The position numbers were made by a program, and so were the translations under genes. From contig UQUL01000005.1 in NCBI GenBank assembly GCA_900544235.1, positions 1-64,000 on the forward strand: DNA of 64,000 bases, written 5' to 3'. This DNA is from an uncultured Collinsella sp. GTDB lineage: Bacteria > Actinomycetota > Coriobacteriia > Coriobacteriales > Coriobacteriaceae. Below are positions 53,051-61,465 of the stretch, piece by piece (the first letter of the stretch is position 1; each line of letters begins with the position of its first letter). The notes under the pieces were generated by a model. The model was not told the DNA's origin, searched no databases, and saw nothing but the letters and a program-made list of their open reading frames with translations.

Positions 53051-53605
53051 TTACTCATCAAGCTTGAGATTCTTCAATGCTGCAAATGGATTTTCCGTGG
53101 CAGCGGCCCATTCTGCCTCTGCCTGGGCGGCGCAATCGCATTGCTCGACGTTGAGATTGCAACCGCATGTGGGGCACAGACCACGGCAATCGGGCTTGCA
53201 GAGCACCACAAACGGCGTGTCCATAACGACCGCGTCATTGATAGGCTCACCCAGATCGACGATACGGTCCTCACCCAGGAGCTCGTAGCCGTCCTCGTAG
53301 GCCTCGGGATCATCAGGCTCCTCAAAGAGGTAGAACTCCTCAATCTCACCGGCAATATCAAACGAAGCGGGCTCCAGGCAACGGTCGCACTCGCCGGTGG
53401 CGTGCGCGCGGACCATACCCGTGAGCAAGACACCGGTACCGGCATTGGTAAAGACAACGTCGTAGTCGATGCCGTCCTGAAGCTGGTACTCCTTCTCGCC
53501 CACCGTGTAGGTGGCGACATCGACCTTACCGGTCAGCGGATACGAATCTCCAGGAAACTCGAGCTGCTCGGAAAGATCGACGGTAACGCTCGGGAACTCA
53601 GCCAT
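53051..53605 (-). CDS. yceD: DUF177/YceD family protein
   Basis: Protein of 184 residues with two Cys pairs: CDRC in the middle and CKPDCRGLCPTCGCN near the end. This matches YceD/DUF177, which is linked to 23S rRNA stability or assembly in plants and E. coli. The start at 53605 overlaps the stop of the DivIVA-like gene by one base (TAATG). It is followed by rpmF, with which the family is almost always found. Confidence 0.9.
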   Translation of the reverse strand: MAEFPSVTVDLSEQLEFPGDSYPLTGKVDVATYTVGEKEYQLQDGIDYDVVFTNAGTGVLLTGMVRAHATGECDRCLEPASFDIAGEIEEFYLFEEPDDPEAYEDGYELLGEDRIVDLGEPINDAVVMDTPFVVLCKPDCRGLCPTCGCNLNVEQCDCAAQAEAEWAAATENPFAALKNLKLDE

Positions 53606-54102
53606 TACCACTGACCATTCTGTTGGGCGGCACCCTCGTTGAGCTGCTGACGGCAACGGGTAACGGTGCCGGTCAGGCTCTTGAGGTTCTCCTCCAGGTG
53701 CGTAAAGACCTGCTCTGCGTAGTCCTCGGCAGCATAACGCGTCTCGCGCTCGTACTGCTGGGCACGATCGCGGATGTCGTCGGCCTGCTGCTGCGCAAGT
53801 CGGACGATCTCCTGCTCACCGGCAATGGTGAGGGCCTGCTGCTGAGCGTCGGCGATGATGGAATCAGCCTGAGCGGCGGCGGAAGCCATAAGCTCCTCGC
53901 GCTCCTTAAGGATACGGCGGGACTTCTGCCACTCCTCGGGATAGCTCATGCGGATCTCGTCGAGGATATTGAAGAACACGTCGGCGTCGATGACCTTGAA
54001 CTGAGCGTTCTTGCCGAAAGGCGGCTTGGCTTCCTCGATCAGCCCTTCGAGCTCATCGACCAAGCTGACGATCCTATCGCCAGGAAAATTCTCGCCCGGC
54101 AT
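53605..54102 (-). CDS. DivIVA/SepIVA-like coiled-coil protein
   Basis: Protein of 165 residues. It starts with a conserved DRIVSLVDELEGLIEEAK block, then DADVFFNILDEIRMSYPEEW, then a long Gln/Ala-rich coiled coil (about 70-150). It resembles SepIVA of mycobacteria, a DivIVA relative in cell-wall growth at the septum, and shares its gene order beside a DUF177 gene and near rnc. The DivIVA N-domain itself is weak, so the link rests on order and coiled-coil form. The start at 54102 has AGGAG upstream. Confidence 0.75.
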   Translation of the reverse strand: MPGENFPGDRIVSLVDELEGLIEEAKPPFGKNAQFKVIDADVFFNILDEIRMSYPEEWQKSRRILKEREELMASAAAQADSIIADAQQQALTIAGEQEIVRLAQQQADDIRDRAQQYERETRYAAEDYAEQVFTHLEENLKSLTGTVTRCRQQLNEGAAQQNGQW

Positions 54103-54170
54103 CCGGTCTCCTTTCATAGGTAACATATCATCGTGCTAGTTTACCACATGCCACCAGGCATAAAAAAACG

Positions 54171-54668
54171 TCACGAAAAGCGATGTTTGAGCGCCTTGAC
54201 CACATTGGGCGGAACAAAATTAGAGACGTCGCTACCGAGCGATGCAATCTGGCGAACCACTGAGCTCGAGATATAGCCGTACTGCGGCGCACTCATGACA
54301 AAGATGGACTCCAGCTCGCTATCCAAGCGATAATTGAGGTCGGCCTGCTGCAGCTCATACTCAAAGTCGGTCATGGCGCGCAGGCCCTTGACCACGGCCC
54401 CCGCCCCCTGCTCACGAGCGAAGTCGACCAAGAGGCCGGTAAAGGGCAGGACTTCGACGCCGTCGATATTACCGAGCGCCTCGCGGGCCAGCGCCACGCG
54501 CTCATCGAGCATAAACGTGGTGCCCACACCGTTTTTACCCTGCGACTCTGCAACAGCGACGATCACACTGGGAAAGATGCGGCGGGCGCGGCGGATCACA
54601 TCGATATGGCCAAACGTGATGGGATCGAAGGTGCCCGGGACGATCACGCGGTTGATGGTGTCATTCAT
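54171..54668 (-). CDS. coaD: Phosphopantetheine adenylyltransferase
   Basis: Fourth step of coenzyme A synthesis. It has 165 residues: the nucleotidyltransferase HIGH-like motif PGTFDPITFGHIDVI and the second signature YGYISSSVVR. The start at 54668 has AGGAGG six bases upstream and overlaps the rsmD stop by eight bases. The rsmD-coaD pair is common. Confidence 0.96.
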   Translation of the reverse strand: MNDTINRVIVPGTFDPITFGHIDVIRRARRIFPSVIVAVAESQGKNGVGTTFMLDERVALAREALGNIDGVEVLPFTGLLVDFAREQGAGAVVKGLRAMTDFEYELQQADLNYRLDSELESIFVMSAPQYGYISSSVVRQIASLGSDVSNFVPPNVVKALKHRFS

Positions 54669-55317
54669 GGGCGTCCTCCTGAAACGTCGTGGCATCGTTG
54701 TTATCGGCATCGGTGACGGCACTATCGTCCTCACCGTCGTCATCGCCGACCCAACGAAGCAGGTCGACCGAGGTAATGCCGTAGCGCTTCTCACGTACAG
54801 TCTCAAAGCCTGCCGGATGCGCGCCCGCATCGGCGGAGGCATGCTCAAACAGGGCATAAGCGCCAGGCGCAAGCAGACCCTGCTGAGCCAGGTTCTGCAG
54901 CATTTCCTCGACCGGCTCGGCACCAAAAGCATAGGGCGGGTCGAGCAGGACCAAATCAAAGGGGCCGCCCGGTACACGACCGCGCGAGGCACTTGCCAGC
55001 ATGTCGCCCGTGACCACACGCCAACGCGCACGGTCACGGCAGAGCGACTCGATATTCTTGGTAATGAGCCGCGCGGCGTTGCGATCGATCTCAAACGTCG
55101 TGAGCGAGCGGGCCCCACGAGAGAGCATCTCTAACCCTAAGGCACCGGAGCCGCCAAAGGCGTCCAGCACACGAACCTCGTCCAAATCGAAATCGAATGC
55201 CGACATGACCATAGATGCGCACGCCTCGCGCACGCGATCAGTCGTGGGGCGGGTGACATCGCGACCACGGGGCTCCTCGATCTTACGACCGCGCCATTCG
55301 CCGCCGATGATTCTCAT
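54661..55317 (-). CDS. rsmD: 16S rRNA (guanine-N2) methyltransferase RsmD
   Basis: Methylates guanine 966 of 16S rRNA. It has 218 residues with the SAM-binding VLDAFGGSGALGLEML and the catalytic LLDPPYAF. An acidic C-terminal tail of about 25 residues goes beyond the usual length. It overlaps recG (ATGA) and coaD. Confidence 0.94.
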   Translation of the reverse strand: MRIIGGEWRGRKIEEPRGRDVTRPTTDRVREACASMVMSAFDFDLDEVRVLDAFGGSGALGLEMLSRGARSLTTFEIDRNAARLITKNIESLCRDRARWRVVTGDMLASASRGRVPGGPFDLVLLDPPYAFGAEPVEEMLQNLAQQGLLAPGAYALFEHASADAGAHPAGFETVREKRYGITSVDLLRWVGDDDGEDDSAVTDADNNDATTFQEDAHE

Positions 55318-57491
55318 CCTCCGCTGACCTCCTTAAAGATATGTCGATAACGCATGGCGACCGCCTCGCGCAAGGGACGCGTCGCCACAGAGTCAAGGTT
55401 GCAAGCATACCGCAAGAGCTCGACCGCGTCCAAATGGGCCCATTCGATAAGGTCCTCATCGGCATCCAGGTCCACAAAGCGCAAGGTCACGCCACCGTGC
55501 TGACGGTACCCCAGGATTTCGCCCTCGTGACGCAGACGCAGGTCCATCTGGGCAAGCGTAAAACCATCCGAGGTCTTTTCGAGCGACTGGAGACGGTCTT
55601 GTGCCGCCGAGGCGCCGCCATTGCCCTTGGAGTGCGTCATGACCAGGCACGTGCCCGACACGCTGCCACGGCCCACGCGACCGCGTAGCTGATGCAGCGC
55701 CGCCAAGCCAAACCGCTCACCGTTCTCGATGACCATGACGGTGGCGTTGGGCACGTCGACGCCCACCTCGACCACCGTAGTCGAGACGAGCACGTCAATC
55801 TCGCCACGCTTGAAGGCGTCGATAACGCGATCCTTCTCCCCCGCTGGCATACGGCCGTGAAGGCGCTCGATGGCAAGACCCGGCAACGCCAGACGCAGGC
55901 GATCGAGCTCGGTCGCCGTATCGTGCAGCGGCACAGGCACGGTCACGCGGCCCTCGTCGTCGCGGGCGATACCGGGCACGTCTTCAAGCTCATCGGCCGA
56001 GTCACTCGGCTCCACGAGCGGGCAAATCACGTAGGCCTGCTGACCCTTTTCATGCGCCTCGCGGATGGCGCCATAGGCGAGGTCGCGGCTCGACTCGGTG
56101 AGCACGCGTGTCGTCACGCCAGCGCCAGGGACGGGCCGATGGCGGATGATACTCGTGTCCAGATCGCCGTAGACCGAAAGCGCCAGCGTACGCGGGATCG
56201 GTGTCGCCGTCATAACGAGCAGGTCCGCACCGGGGCCCTTCGCGCGTAGGGCGTTGCGTTGGCCAACGCCAAACCGGTGCTGCTCGTCGATGACGACAAG
56301 CGACAGATGATTGAACGCAACGTTATCCGAAAGCACCGCGTGGGTTCCAAAGAGGACGTCGAGCTCGCCCGATTCAAGCTGGGCATGGATCTGCTCGCGC
56401 TCTGAGGCCGGCGTGGCACCCGTCAGAAGCGCCCAGGACATGCCCGCCTGCGAGAGCAGAGGGCCGGTCTTATCGGCATATTGGCGCGCCAACACGCCCG
56501 TGGGCGCCATAACGCAGGCCTGCGTACCGCTATCGGCAGCCACAGCCAGAGCGCAGGCGGCAACGGCGGTCTTACCGGTACCGACATCGCCCAGCAGCAG
56601 GCGGTTCATCACGCGCCCACCATCGCACATATCGCGCAGGATATCTTGGAACGCGGTCTCCTGCTCGTCGCTCAGCGAAAACGGCAGGGCTTGCTTAAGC
56701 GCGGCCAGGTGCTCGCCCGCGGTGTGGGCATAGGGAACCACATCGACCAGGCCGCCGACGTTGCGCAGGCGCAGCGCCAGCTGCAGGTAGAGGCACTCCT
56801 CGTAGGCAAGCCGTGCGCGCGCGATATCGCGCTCTGCCATACTCGATGGAAAGTGGATCGAACGCAACGCGCGGGCATTGCTCATGAGCTTCCGCTTTGC
56901 GCGCAGCGGCGCAGGAATCGGATCGAACGGATTGCCGACGACCTCGAGCGCGCCGCTTACGATGCGGCGCATCCACGCCTGGCTCACGCCATCGCTCACG
57001 TAATGGACCGGCAGGATGGTGCCCGCAGCACGCCCGTCATCGAGCTTTTCAAAGTGCGGCGAGGCCATCTGCTTAAAACCGTAGGCAAACTCTACCTTGC
57101 CCATCACGGCCAGGCGGTCGCCCTGTTTAAGCTGCTGGGCAATCCAGGGCTGGCGGAAAAAGGCGACCTGCAACACGCCCGTCTCGTCCACCAGCGATAC
57201 CTCGGTCACCTGCATGCGCGGACGCGGCTGCTTTTGGACGATGCGGTCGACCGTGGCGATGATGGTGCACACGGTACCGATGGGCGCCATCTCGATGGAC
57301 CACGAACGGGTAAAGTCGAGGTATCGATGAGGGATATGGAGAAGGAGGTCCCCCACCGTCCTAATTCCCAGACGGCGAAGGGCCTCCTCACGTTTACCCG
57401 AAACATATTTGAGTCGCGCGATATCCTCGTCGAGCGCATTGCTCTGGGCAAAGCGCTCCGAGACGCGCGGCACGGAGCAGAGCTCGGACAT
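55314..57491 (-). CDS. recG: ATP-dependent DNA helicase RecG
   Basis: Helicase that reverses stalled forks. It has 725 residues: a wedge domain (about 20-180), a DEAH-type motor with GDVGTGKTAVAA, the DEQH box in VVIDEQHRFGVGQR, and the RecG-specific C-terminal region with HQLRGRVGRG. The motor motifs are intact. It is followed closely by rsmD and preceded by the fatty-acid-kinase gene by ten bases, the usual order. Confidence 0.96.
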   Translation of the reverse strand: MSELCSVPRVSERFAQSNALDEDIARLKYVSGKREEALRRLGIRTVGDLLLHIPHRYLDFTRSWSIEMAPIGTVCTIIATVDRIVQKQPRPRMQVTEVSLVDETGVLQVAFFRQPWIAQQLKQGDRLAVMGKVEFAYGFKQMASPHFEKLDDGRAAGTILPVHYVSDGVSQAWMRRIVSGALEVVGNPFDPIPAPLRAKRKLMSNARALRSIHFPSSMAERDIARARLAYEECLYLQLALRLRNVGGLVDVVPYAHTAGEHLAALKQALPFSLSDEQETAFQDILRDMCDGGRVMNRLLLGDVGTGKTAVAACALAVAADSGTQACVMAPTGVLARQYADKTGPLLSQAGMSWALLTGATPASEREQIHAQLESGELDVLFGTHAVLSDNVAFNHLSLVVIDEQHRFGVGQRNALRAKGPGADLLVMTATPIPRTLALSVYGDLDTSIIRHRPVPGAGVTTRVLTESSRDLAYGAIREAHEKGQQAYVICPLVEPSDSADELEDVPGIARDDEGRVTVPVPLHDTATELDRLRLALPGLAIERLHGRMPAGEKDRVIDAFKRGEIDVLVSTTVVEVGVDVPNATVMVIENGERFGLAALHQLRGRVGRGSVSGTCLVMTHSKGNGGASAAQDRLQSLEKTSDGFTLAQMDLRLRHEGEILGYRQHGGVTLRFVDLDADEDLIEWAHLDAVELLRYACNLDSVATRPLREAVAMRYRHIFKEVSGG

Positions 57492-57501
57492 GGGCAGATG
57501 C

Positions 57502-59163
57502 CTACTCGATCGAGAAGATCACGGGATAGAGCGGCTGCTCGCCACGATGGGCGTCAATCTCCAAGTCGGGCTGAGCTTCCTCGATGGCGTCGACGATCTC
57601 CTGGAAGGCCTCATCGGACAGCTCCTCGCCGGCCAGAATCGTCAGCGCGTCGCCCTCCTCTTCCTCCTGCATGCGGTTGATGCAGTCGAGCGTGACCTGC
57701 TTCACGTCGGAGCCGACCACGTCGATGGAGCCGGCGATGATACCCATGACGTCACCGGAGTGAATCGGAGAACCGTCAGAGGCACTGGAGTCGCGCACGG
57801 CGCGGGTGACCTCGCCATCGCGGACCTCGCTGATGGCGTCGACCATGGCGGCGACGGCATCCTCGAGCTCGGAATCGGGCAGGACTGCGAACAGCGCGGA
57901 GAAGGCCTGCGGGACGGTCTTGGTGGGAACGACGGCGACCTTCTTGTCGGTGCAGGCTGAGGCAGCAGCCTCAGCGGCCATGCGGATGTTGCCGTTGTTG
58001 GGCAAGATGATGACCGAGGTCGCGTTGACCTGGTCCACCGCGCCCAGCAGGTCGGCGGTCGAGGGATTCATAGTCTGGCCACCGGAGACGACCACGTCGA
58101 CGCCAAGGGACTTGAGGATGTCGGCCTCGCCGGAACCGGCGGCAACGGCGACAAAGCCCAGCGCCTTGGCGGGCTCGGCGGCCTTTTCCTGATCCTCGTG
58201 GATCTTAGCGGTACGGTCGTGGGCCTCCATCTCCATGTTGTGGATAAAGACCTCATAGATCTGACCGAGCTGCAGCATGTGCTCGAGCACCAGGTTGGGG
58301 GTATTGGAGTGCACATGGATCTTGTAGTCGGGATAGGCGCCCACGAGCAGCTCACAGTCGCCCATGGAGCCTAGGAACTTAAGGCATTCGTCCTCGTCAA
58401 ACGGGGCGTCGGCCTTAAAGAGGAACTCGTTGCAGTAGCGGAACTCCGAGCCCTCCCAGTCGTCGTTAGCCTCGATCTCAACGCGGCCAAGAGCGGCATC
58501 GCGGGCAGAGCCGGCGGAGTCAAACGTAGCGGAGAAATCCTCGACAACGGTGCTGCGACCAAGCGCGGCGGCAACAAAGTTCTCCAGGAAGATGGCAAAG
58601 CCGAAGGCGCCTGAGTCGACCACGCCGTTCTCTTTGAGGACGGGCAGCAAGTCGGGCGTGCGGGCGACGGACTGGTACGCCTCGACGACGATAGCATCGA
58701 GCGCATCCTCGGCCGAGAACTTCTTCTTCTCGCACTCATCGGCCTTGGTCGAGACATCGCGCAGGACCGTGAGGATCGTGCCCTCGATGGGCTTGCGGAC
58801 AGCCTGGAAGGCGACCTTGACGGCACGACGGAAGGCGAAGGCAATGTTGGCGGACGTAATAGGCTCGTCGGCAGAGACAAGGCCCTCGGCCACGCCGCGA
58901 AGAATCTGCGAGGTAATAACGCCGGAGTTACCGCGAGCGCCCATGAGAGAGCCGTGGGTGATGGCACCGGCGATGGCCTCCATATCGGCATCGGCGGGAA
59001 GGGCAGAGAGCTCCTTGGTCACCGAGGCGAGCGTGAGCGACATGTTGGTGCCGGTATCGCCATCGGGTACGGGGAAGACGTTGAGCTTGTTGATCTCCTC
59101 GGCCTTGTCGGAAACGGCAGCCGCAGCGATCGGAAAACAGGTGCGAATGGTCTTTGCAATCAT
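57502..59163 (-). CDS. fakA: DAK2-domain fatty acid kinase, FakA type
   Basis: Protein of 553 residues: an N-terminal DhaL/DAK2 domain with NVFPVPDGDTGTNMSLT and the ADP/Mg site, then a FakA-type middle and C-terminal part. FakA phosphorylates fatty acids held by FakB. No fakB is in this window. It lies between an Asp23-family gene and recG, the same order as yloU-yloV-recG in Bacillus. Confidence 0.88.
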   Translation of the reverse strand: MIAKTIRTCFPIAAAAVSDKAEEINKLNVFPVPDGDTGTNMSLTLASVTKELSALPADADMEAIAGAITHGSLMGARGNSGVITSQILRGVAEGLVSADEPITSANIAFAFRRAVKVAFQAVRKPIEGTILTVLRDVSTKADECEKKKFSAEDALDAIVVEAYQSVARTPDLLPVLKENGVVDSGAFGFAIFLENFVAAALGRSTVVEDFSATFDSAGSARDAALGRVEIEANDDWEGSEFRYCNEFLFKADAPFDEDECLKFLGSMGDCELLVGAYPDYKIHVHSNTPNLVLEHMLQLGQIYEVFIHNMEMEAHDRTAKIHEDQEKAAEPAKALGFVAVAAGSGEADILKSLGVDVVVSGGQTMNPSTADLLGAVDQVNATSVIILPNNGNIRMAAEAAASACTDKKVAVVPTKTVPQAFSALFAVLPDSELEDAVAAMVDAISEVRDGEVTRAVRDSSASDGSPIHSGDVMGIIAGSIDVVGSDVKQVTLDCINRMQEEEEGDALTILAGEELSDEAFQEIVDAIEEAQPDLEIDAHRGEQPLYPVIFSIE

Positions 59164-59190
59164 GGGTATTTGAATCTCCGTTTTCGGATG

Positions 59191-59547
59191 CTAGTTCAGA
59201 CGGCTCTTGAGCGCGTCGATATGGATGCCGATCTTAAGGCTGGCGGGATCGATCTGGGCGATCTCCTGCAGAGTGAAGGCAACGGAGCTCGAAAGATTGT
59301 GGCAGACGGACTTCATGTTGACGCCGTTCTCGAGCACGACGTGAAGATCGACCGTAAGGCCGTTCTCGTCGGCGGAGACAAGCACGCCCTTGCGGAGGCG
59401 CTGACCGGCAAGCAGGCGCACGCTCTCGGCGCCCTGGAGCTGCTCAGCCATACCGACAACGCCATAGCACGTCATCGCGGCATAACCGGCAATATCGGCA
59501 ATAACGTCGTTCGAGACGCTCAGGCTGCCGTTAATGGTCTCAGACAC
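59191..59547 (-). CDS. Asp23/Gls24 family protein (YloU-like)
   Basis: Protein of 118 residues of the Asp23 family (GSLSVSNDVIADIAGYAAM at the start). The start is GTG at 59547, six bases after AAGGAG. It lies 28 bases before the fatty-acid-kinase gene, matching the yloU-yloV pair. Its function is unclear, perhaps membrane or lipid homeostasis with FakA. A paralogue occurs at 13162-13524. Confidence 0.88.
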   Translation of the reverse strand: MSETINGSLSVSNDVIADIAGYAAMTCYGVVGMAEQLQGAESVRLLAGQRLRKGVLVSADENGLTVDLHVVLENGVNMKSVCHNLSSSVAFTLQEIAQIDPASLKIGIHIDALKSRLN

Positions 59548-59705
59548 AAGAATCTCCTTTTCTTGGTGCTCGCGGCACCATGTCGTGGGAGCAATCATTG
59601 CAATATTCTACAACGACCGCAGCATGTTGAGGTGGCGGGCCTCGGGATTACATCCTCGACACGAAATGTTGATATGGTAACGTTCGCGAACGGCGATCGC
59701 GGCAT

Positions 59706-59738
59706 GAAAAAACCCGCCGCATAAGCGACGGGTTTTAC
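59706..59738 (-). terminator. tRNA-Asn terminator
   Basis: AACCCG-CCGC and GCG-ACGGGTT arms with an AT loop, then six T on the minus strand, directly after the tRNA. Confidence 0.87.
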
Positions 59739-59742
59739 AACC

Positions 59743-59817
59743 TGGCTCCCCGGGTAGGACTCGAACCTACAACAGCGCGGTTAACAGCCGCGTGCTCTAC
59801 CATTGAGCTACCGAGGA
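59743..59817 (-). tRNA. tRNA-Asn (GTT)
   Basis: A full cloverleaf is visible: 7-base acceptor TCCTCGG/CCGGGGA with one G-U pair, D arm GCTC/GAGC, 5-base anticodon stem CGCGG/CCGCG with loop CTGTTAA (anticodon GTT), T arm GTAGG/CCTAC with TTCGAGT, discriminator G and an encoded CCA end. It has its own promoter and terminator. Confidence 0.97.
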
Positions 59818-59847
59818 ATAGGTGCGTGCTCTCAAGCAACGAAATTT

Positions 59848-59875
59848 ATTATACGGACGAATCAGCTCAGGGCAA
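59848..59875 (-). promoter_or_regulatory. tRNA-Asn promoter
   Basis: TTGCCC (59870-59875), a 16-base spacer and consensus TATAAT (59848-59853) on the minus strand, about 30 bases before the tRNA. Confidence 0.8.
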
Positions 59876-59907
59876 GAACTTTTTTAAGAAATTTTCCGAC
59901 CTAATCA

Positions 59908-59951
59908 TTGGGGACGTTCTTAAACGACTAGTCATTCAAGAACGTCCCCAA
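59908..59951. repeat. Palindrome with GGGGACGTTC core
   Basis: 14-base arms TTGGGGACGTTCTT (59908-59921) and AAGAACGTCCCCAA (59938-59951) are perfect. It lies between the tRNA promoter and the rpoD terminator. Confidence 0.85.
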
Positions 59952-59963
59952 CGACTACATGAA

Positions 59964-59995
59964 AGCGCCCCCAAGCGGATGTGCTTGAGGGCGCC
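59964..59995 (-). terminator. rpoD terminator
   Basis: GCGCCCCCAAG (59965-59975) pairs with CTTGAGGGCGC (59984-59994) with one mismatch, then a short TTT on the minus strand, 12 bases past the rpoD stop. Confidence 0.7.
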
Positions 59996-60005
59996 TCTTG
60001 TTTGA

Positions 60006-61355
60006 CTAGCTCTCGATATAGTCTTTGAGCTTGCTGCTACGGCTCGGGTGGCGGAGCTTGGCCAGGGTCTTGGACTCGATCTGGCGGATACGCTCGCGCG
60101 TGACGCCAAACTCGCGGCCGACTTCCTCGAGCGTACGGGGATGTCCGTCGACAAGGCCAAAGCGCAGCTCGATAACCTTGCGCTCACGATCGGCAAGCGA
60201 GTCGAGCACCTGGGTGAGCTGCTCCTGCAGCATGGAGAAGCTGGCGGCATCGGGCGGAACGATGGCCTGGGAGTCCTCGATAAAGTCGCCCAGTTGGGAA
60301 TCCTCTTCCTCGCCGATGGGGGTCTCGAGCGACACGGGCTCCTGCGAGATCTTCTGGATCTCGCGGACGCGGTCGGCACTCATGTCCATCTCGGCACCGA
60401 TCTCCTCGGGGGTCGGGTCGCGACCCAGGTCCTGAAGGAGCTGGCGCTGCACACGGACGAGCTTGTTGATGGTCTCGACCATGTGCACGGGAATACGGAT
60501 GGTACGGGCCTGGTCGGCGATAGCGCGCGTGATGGCCTGACGGATCCACCACGTGGCATACGTGGAGAACTTAAAGCCCTTCTGGTAGTCGAACTTCTCG
60601 ACGGCGCGGATCAGACCGAGGTTGCCCTCCTGGATCAGATCCAGGAACAGCATGCCGCGACCGACATAGCGCTTGGCGATGGAGACGACCAGACGAAGGT
60701 TTGCGCTGATGAGCGCCTGCTTGGCTTCGAGGCCCACGTTCTCAATGCGCGTAAGACGACGCATCTCGGCACGCGTGAGTTCGAGCTCACCAGCATCGGC
60801 AGCCTCGAGCTTCTCGGTGGCCTCAAGACCGGCCTCGATCTTCATAGCCAGATCGACCTCTTCGGAAGCGGTCAGCAGGTCGACCTTGCCGATCTCCTTG
60901 AGGTACATACGGACCGGGTCGCCGGTCAGCATCACCGTAGAGGCATCGATGCCGCGCACGCGCGAACGCGAACGGGACGTGCGCACGGTGCGCTTCTTCT
61001 TGCTCTTGGAAGAACCCATCTCGGCGTCAGCCTGGCGGGCCATCTTGAGCTCGTGATCGTCGAGCGAGCCGGAATCGTGCTCGTCGTCGTCATCGAAATC
61101 GTCGGTATCAGAATCGGTATCGTCATCGTCGACGTCCATGGGGGCGTCGTCGTTACCGCTCGCGGAGATAATCTGGATGCCGCTGTTGCGCAGCGCGGAA
61201 TACACCGCGGTGAGCTGCTCGTCAGAAACATCGATATCCTTCAGGGCGACCTGAATCTCGTCCTCGGTTACCGAAGTCCTGTTTGAGCCGTTGCCCATGA
61301 GCTTTGCAACGTAGGATTCCAGCCCAGTACCCGTGCTCTCAGTCTTTTTTGGCAC
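60006..61355 (-). CDS. rpoD: RNA polymerase principal sigma factor RpoD
   Basis: Housekeeping sigma factor, about 449 residues. A short region 1.1-like N-terminus and a very acidic Asp run (about residues 75-95) precede regions 1.2-4. Region 2 has [20 protein letters not shown] and [14 protein letters not shown]; region 4 has [20 protein letters not shown]. The best start is GTG at 61355, five bases after AAGGGAG; an ATG at 61370 has no ribosome site. dnaG lies about 110 bases upstream, the usual dnaG-rpoD order. Confidence 0.95.
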   Translation of the reverse strand: MPKKTESTGTGLESYVAKLMGNGSNRTSVTEDEIQVALKDIDVSDEQLTAVYSALRNSGIQIISASGNDDAPMDVDDDDTDSDTDDFDDDDEHDSGSLDDHELKMARQADAEMGSSKSKKKRTVRTSRSRSRVRGIDASTVMLTGDPVRMYLKEIGKVDLLTASEEVDLAMKIEAGLEATEKLEAADAGELELTRAEMRRLTRIENVGLEAKQALISANLRLVVSIAKRYVGRGMLFLDLIQEGNLGLIRAVEKFDYQKGFKFSTYATWWIRQAITRAIADQARTIRIPVHMVETINKLVRVQRQLLQDLGRDPTPEEIGAEMDMSADRVREIQKISQEPVSLETPIGEEEDSQLGDFIEDSQAIVPPDAASFSMLQEQLTQVLDSLADRERKVIELRFGLVDGHPRTLEEVGREFGVTRERIRQIESKTLAKLRHPSRSSKLKDYIES

Positions 61356-61465
61356 AGATTCTCCCTTCATAGTCCACAGGACTCAATACTTTAGCACACA
61401 CATTGACGTCTATACCCAAAAAGAGGACTGGGTATAGGCGAGAATACGCTGGTTGACCACAACAT

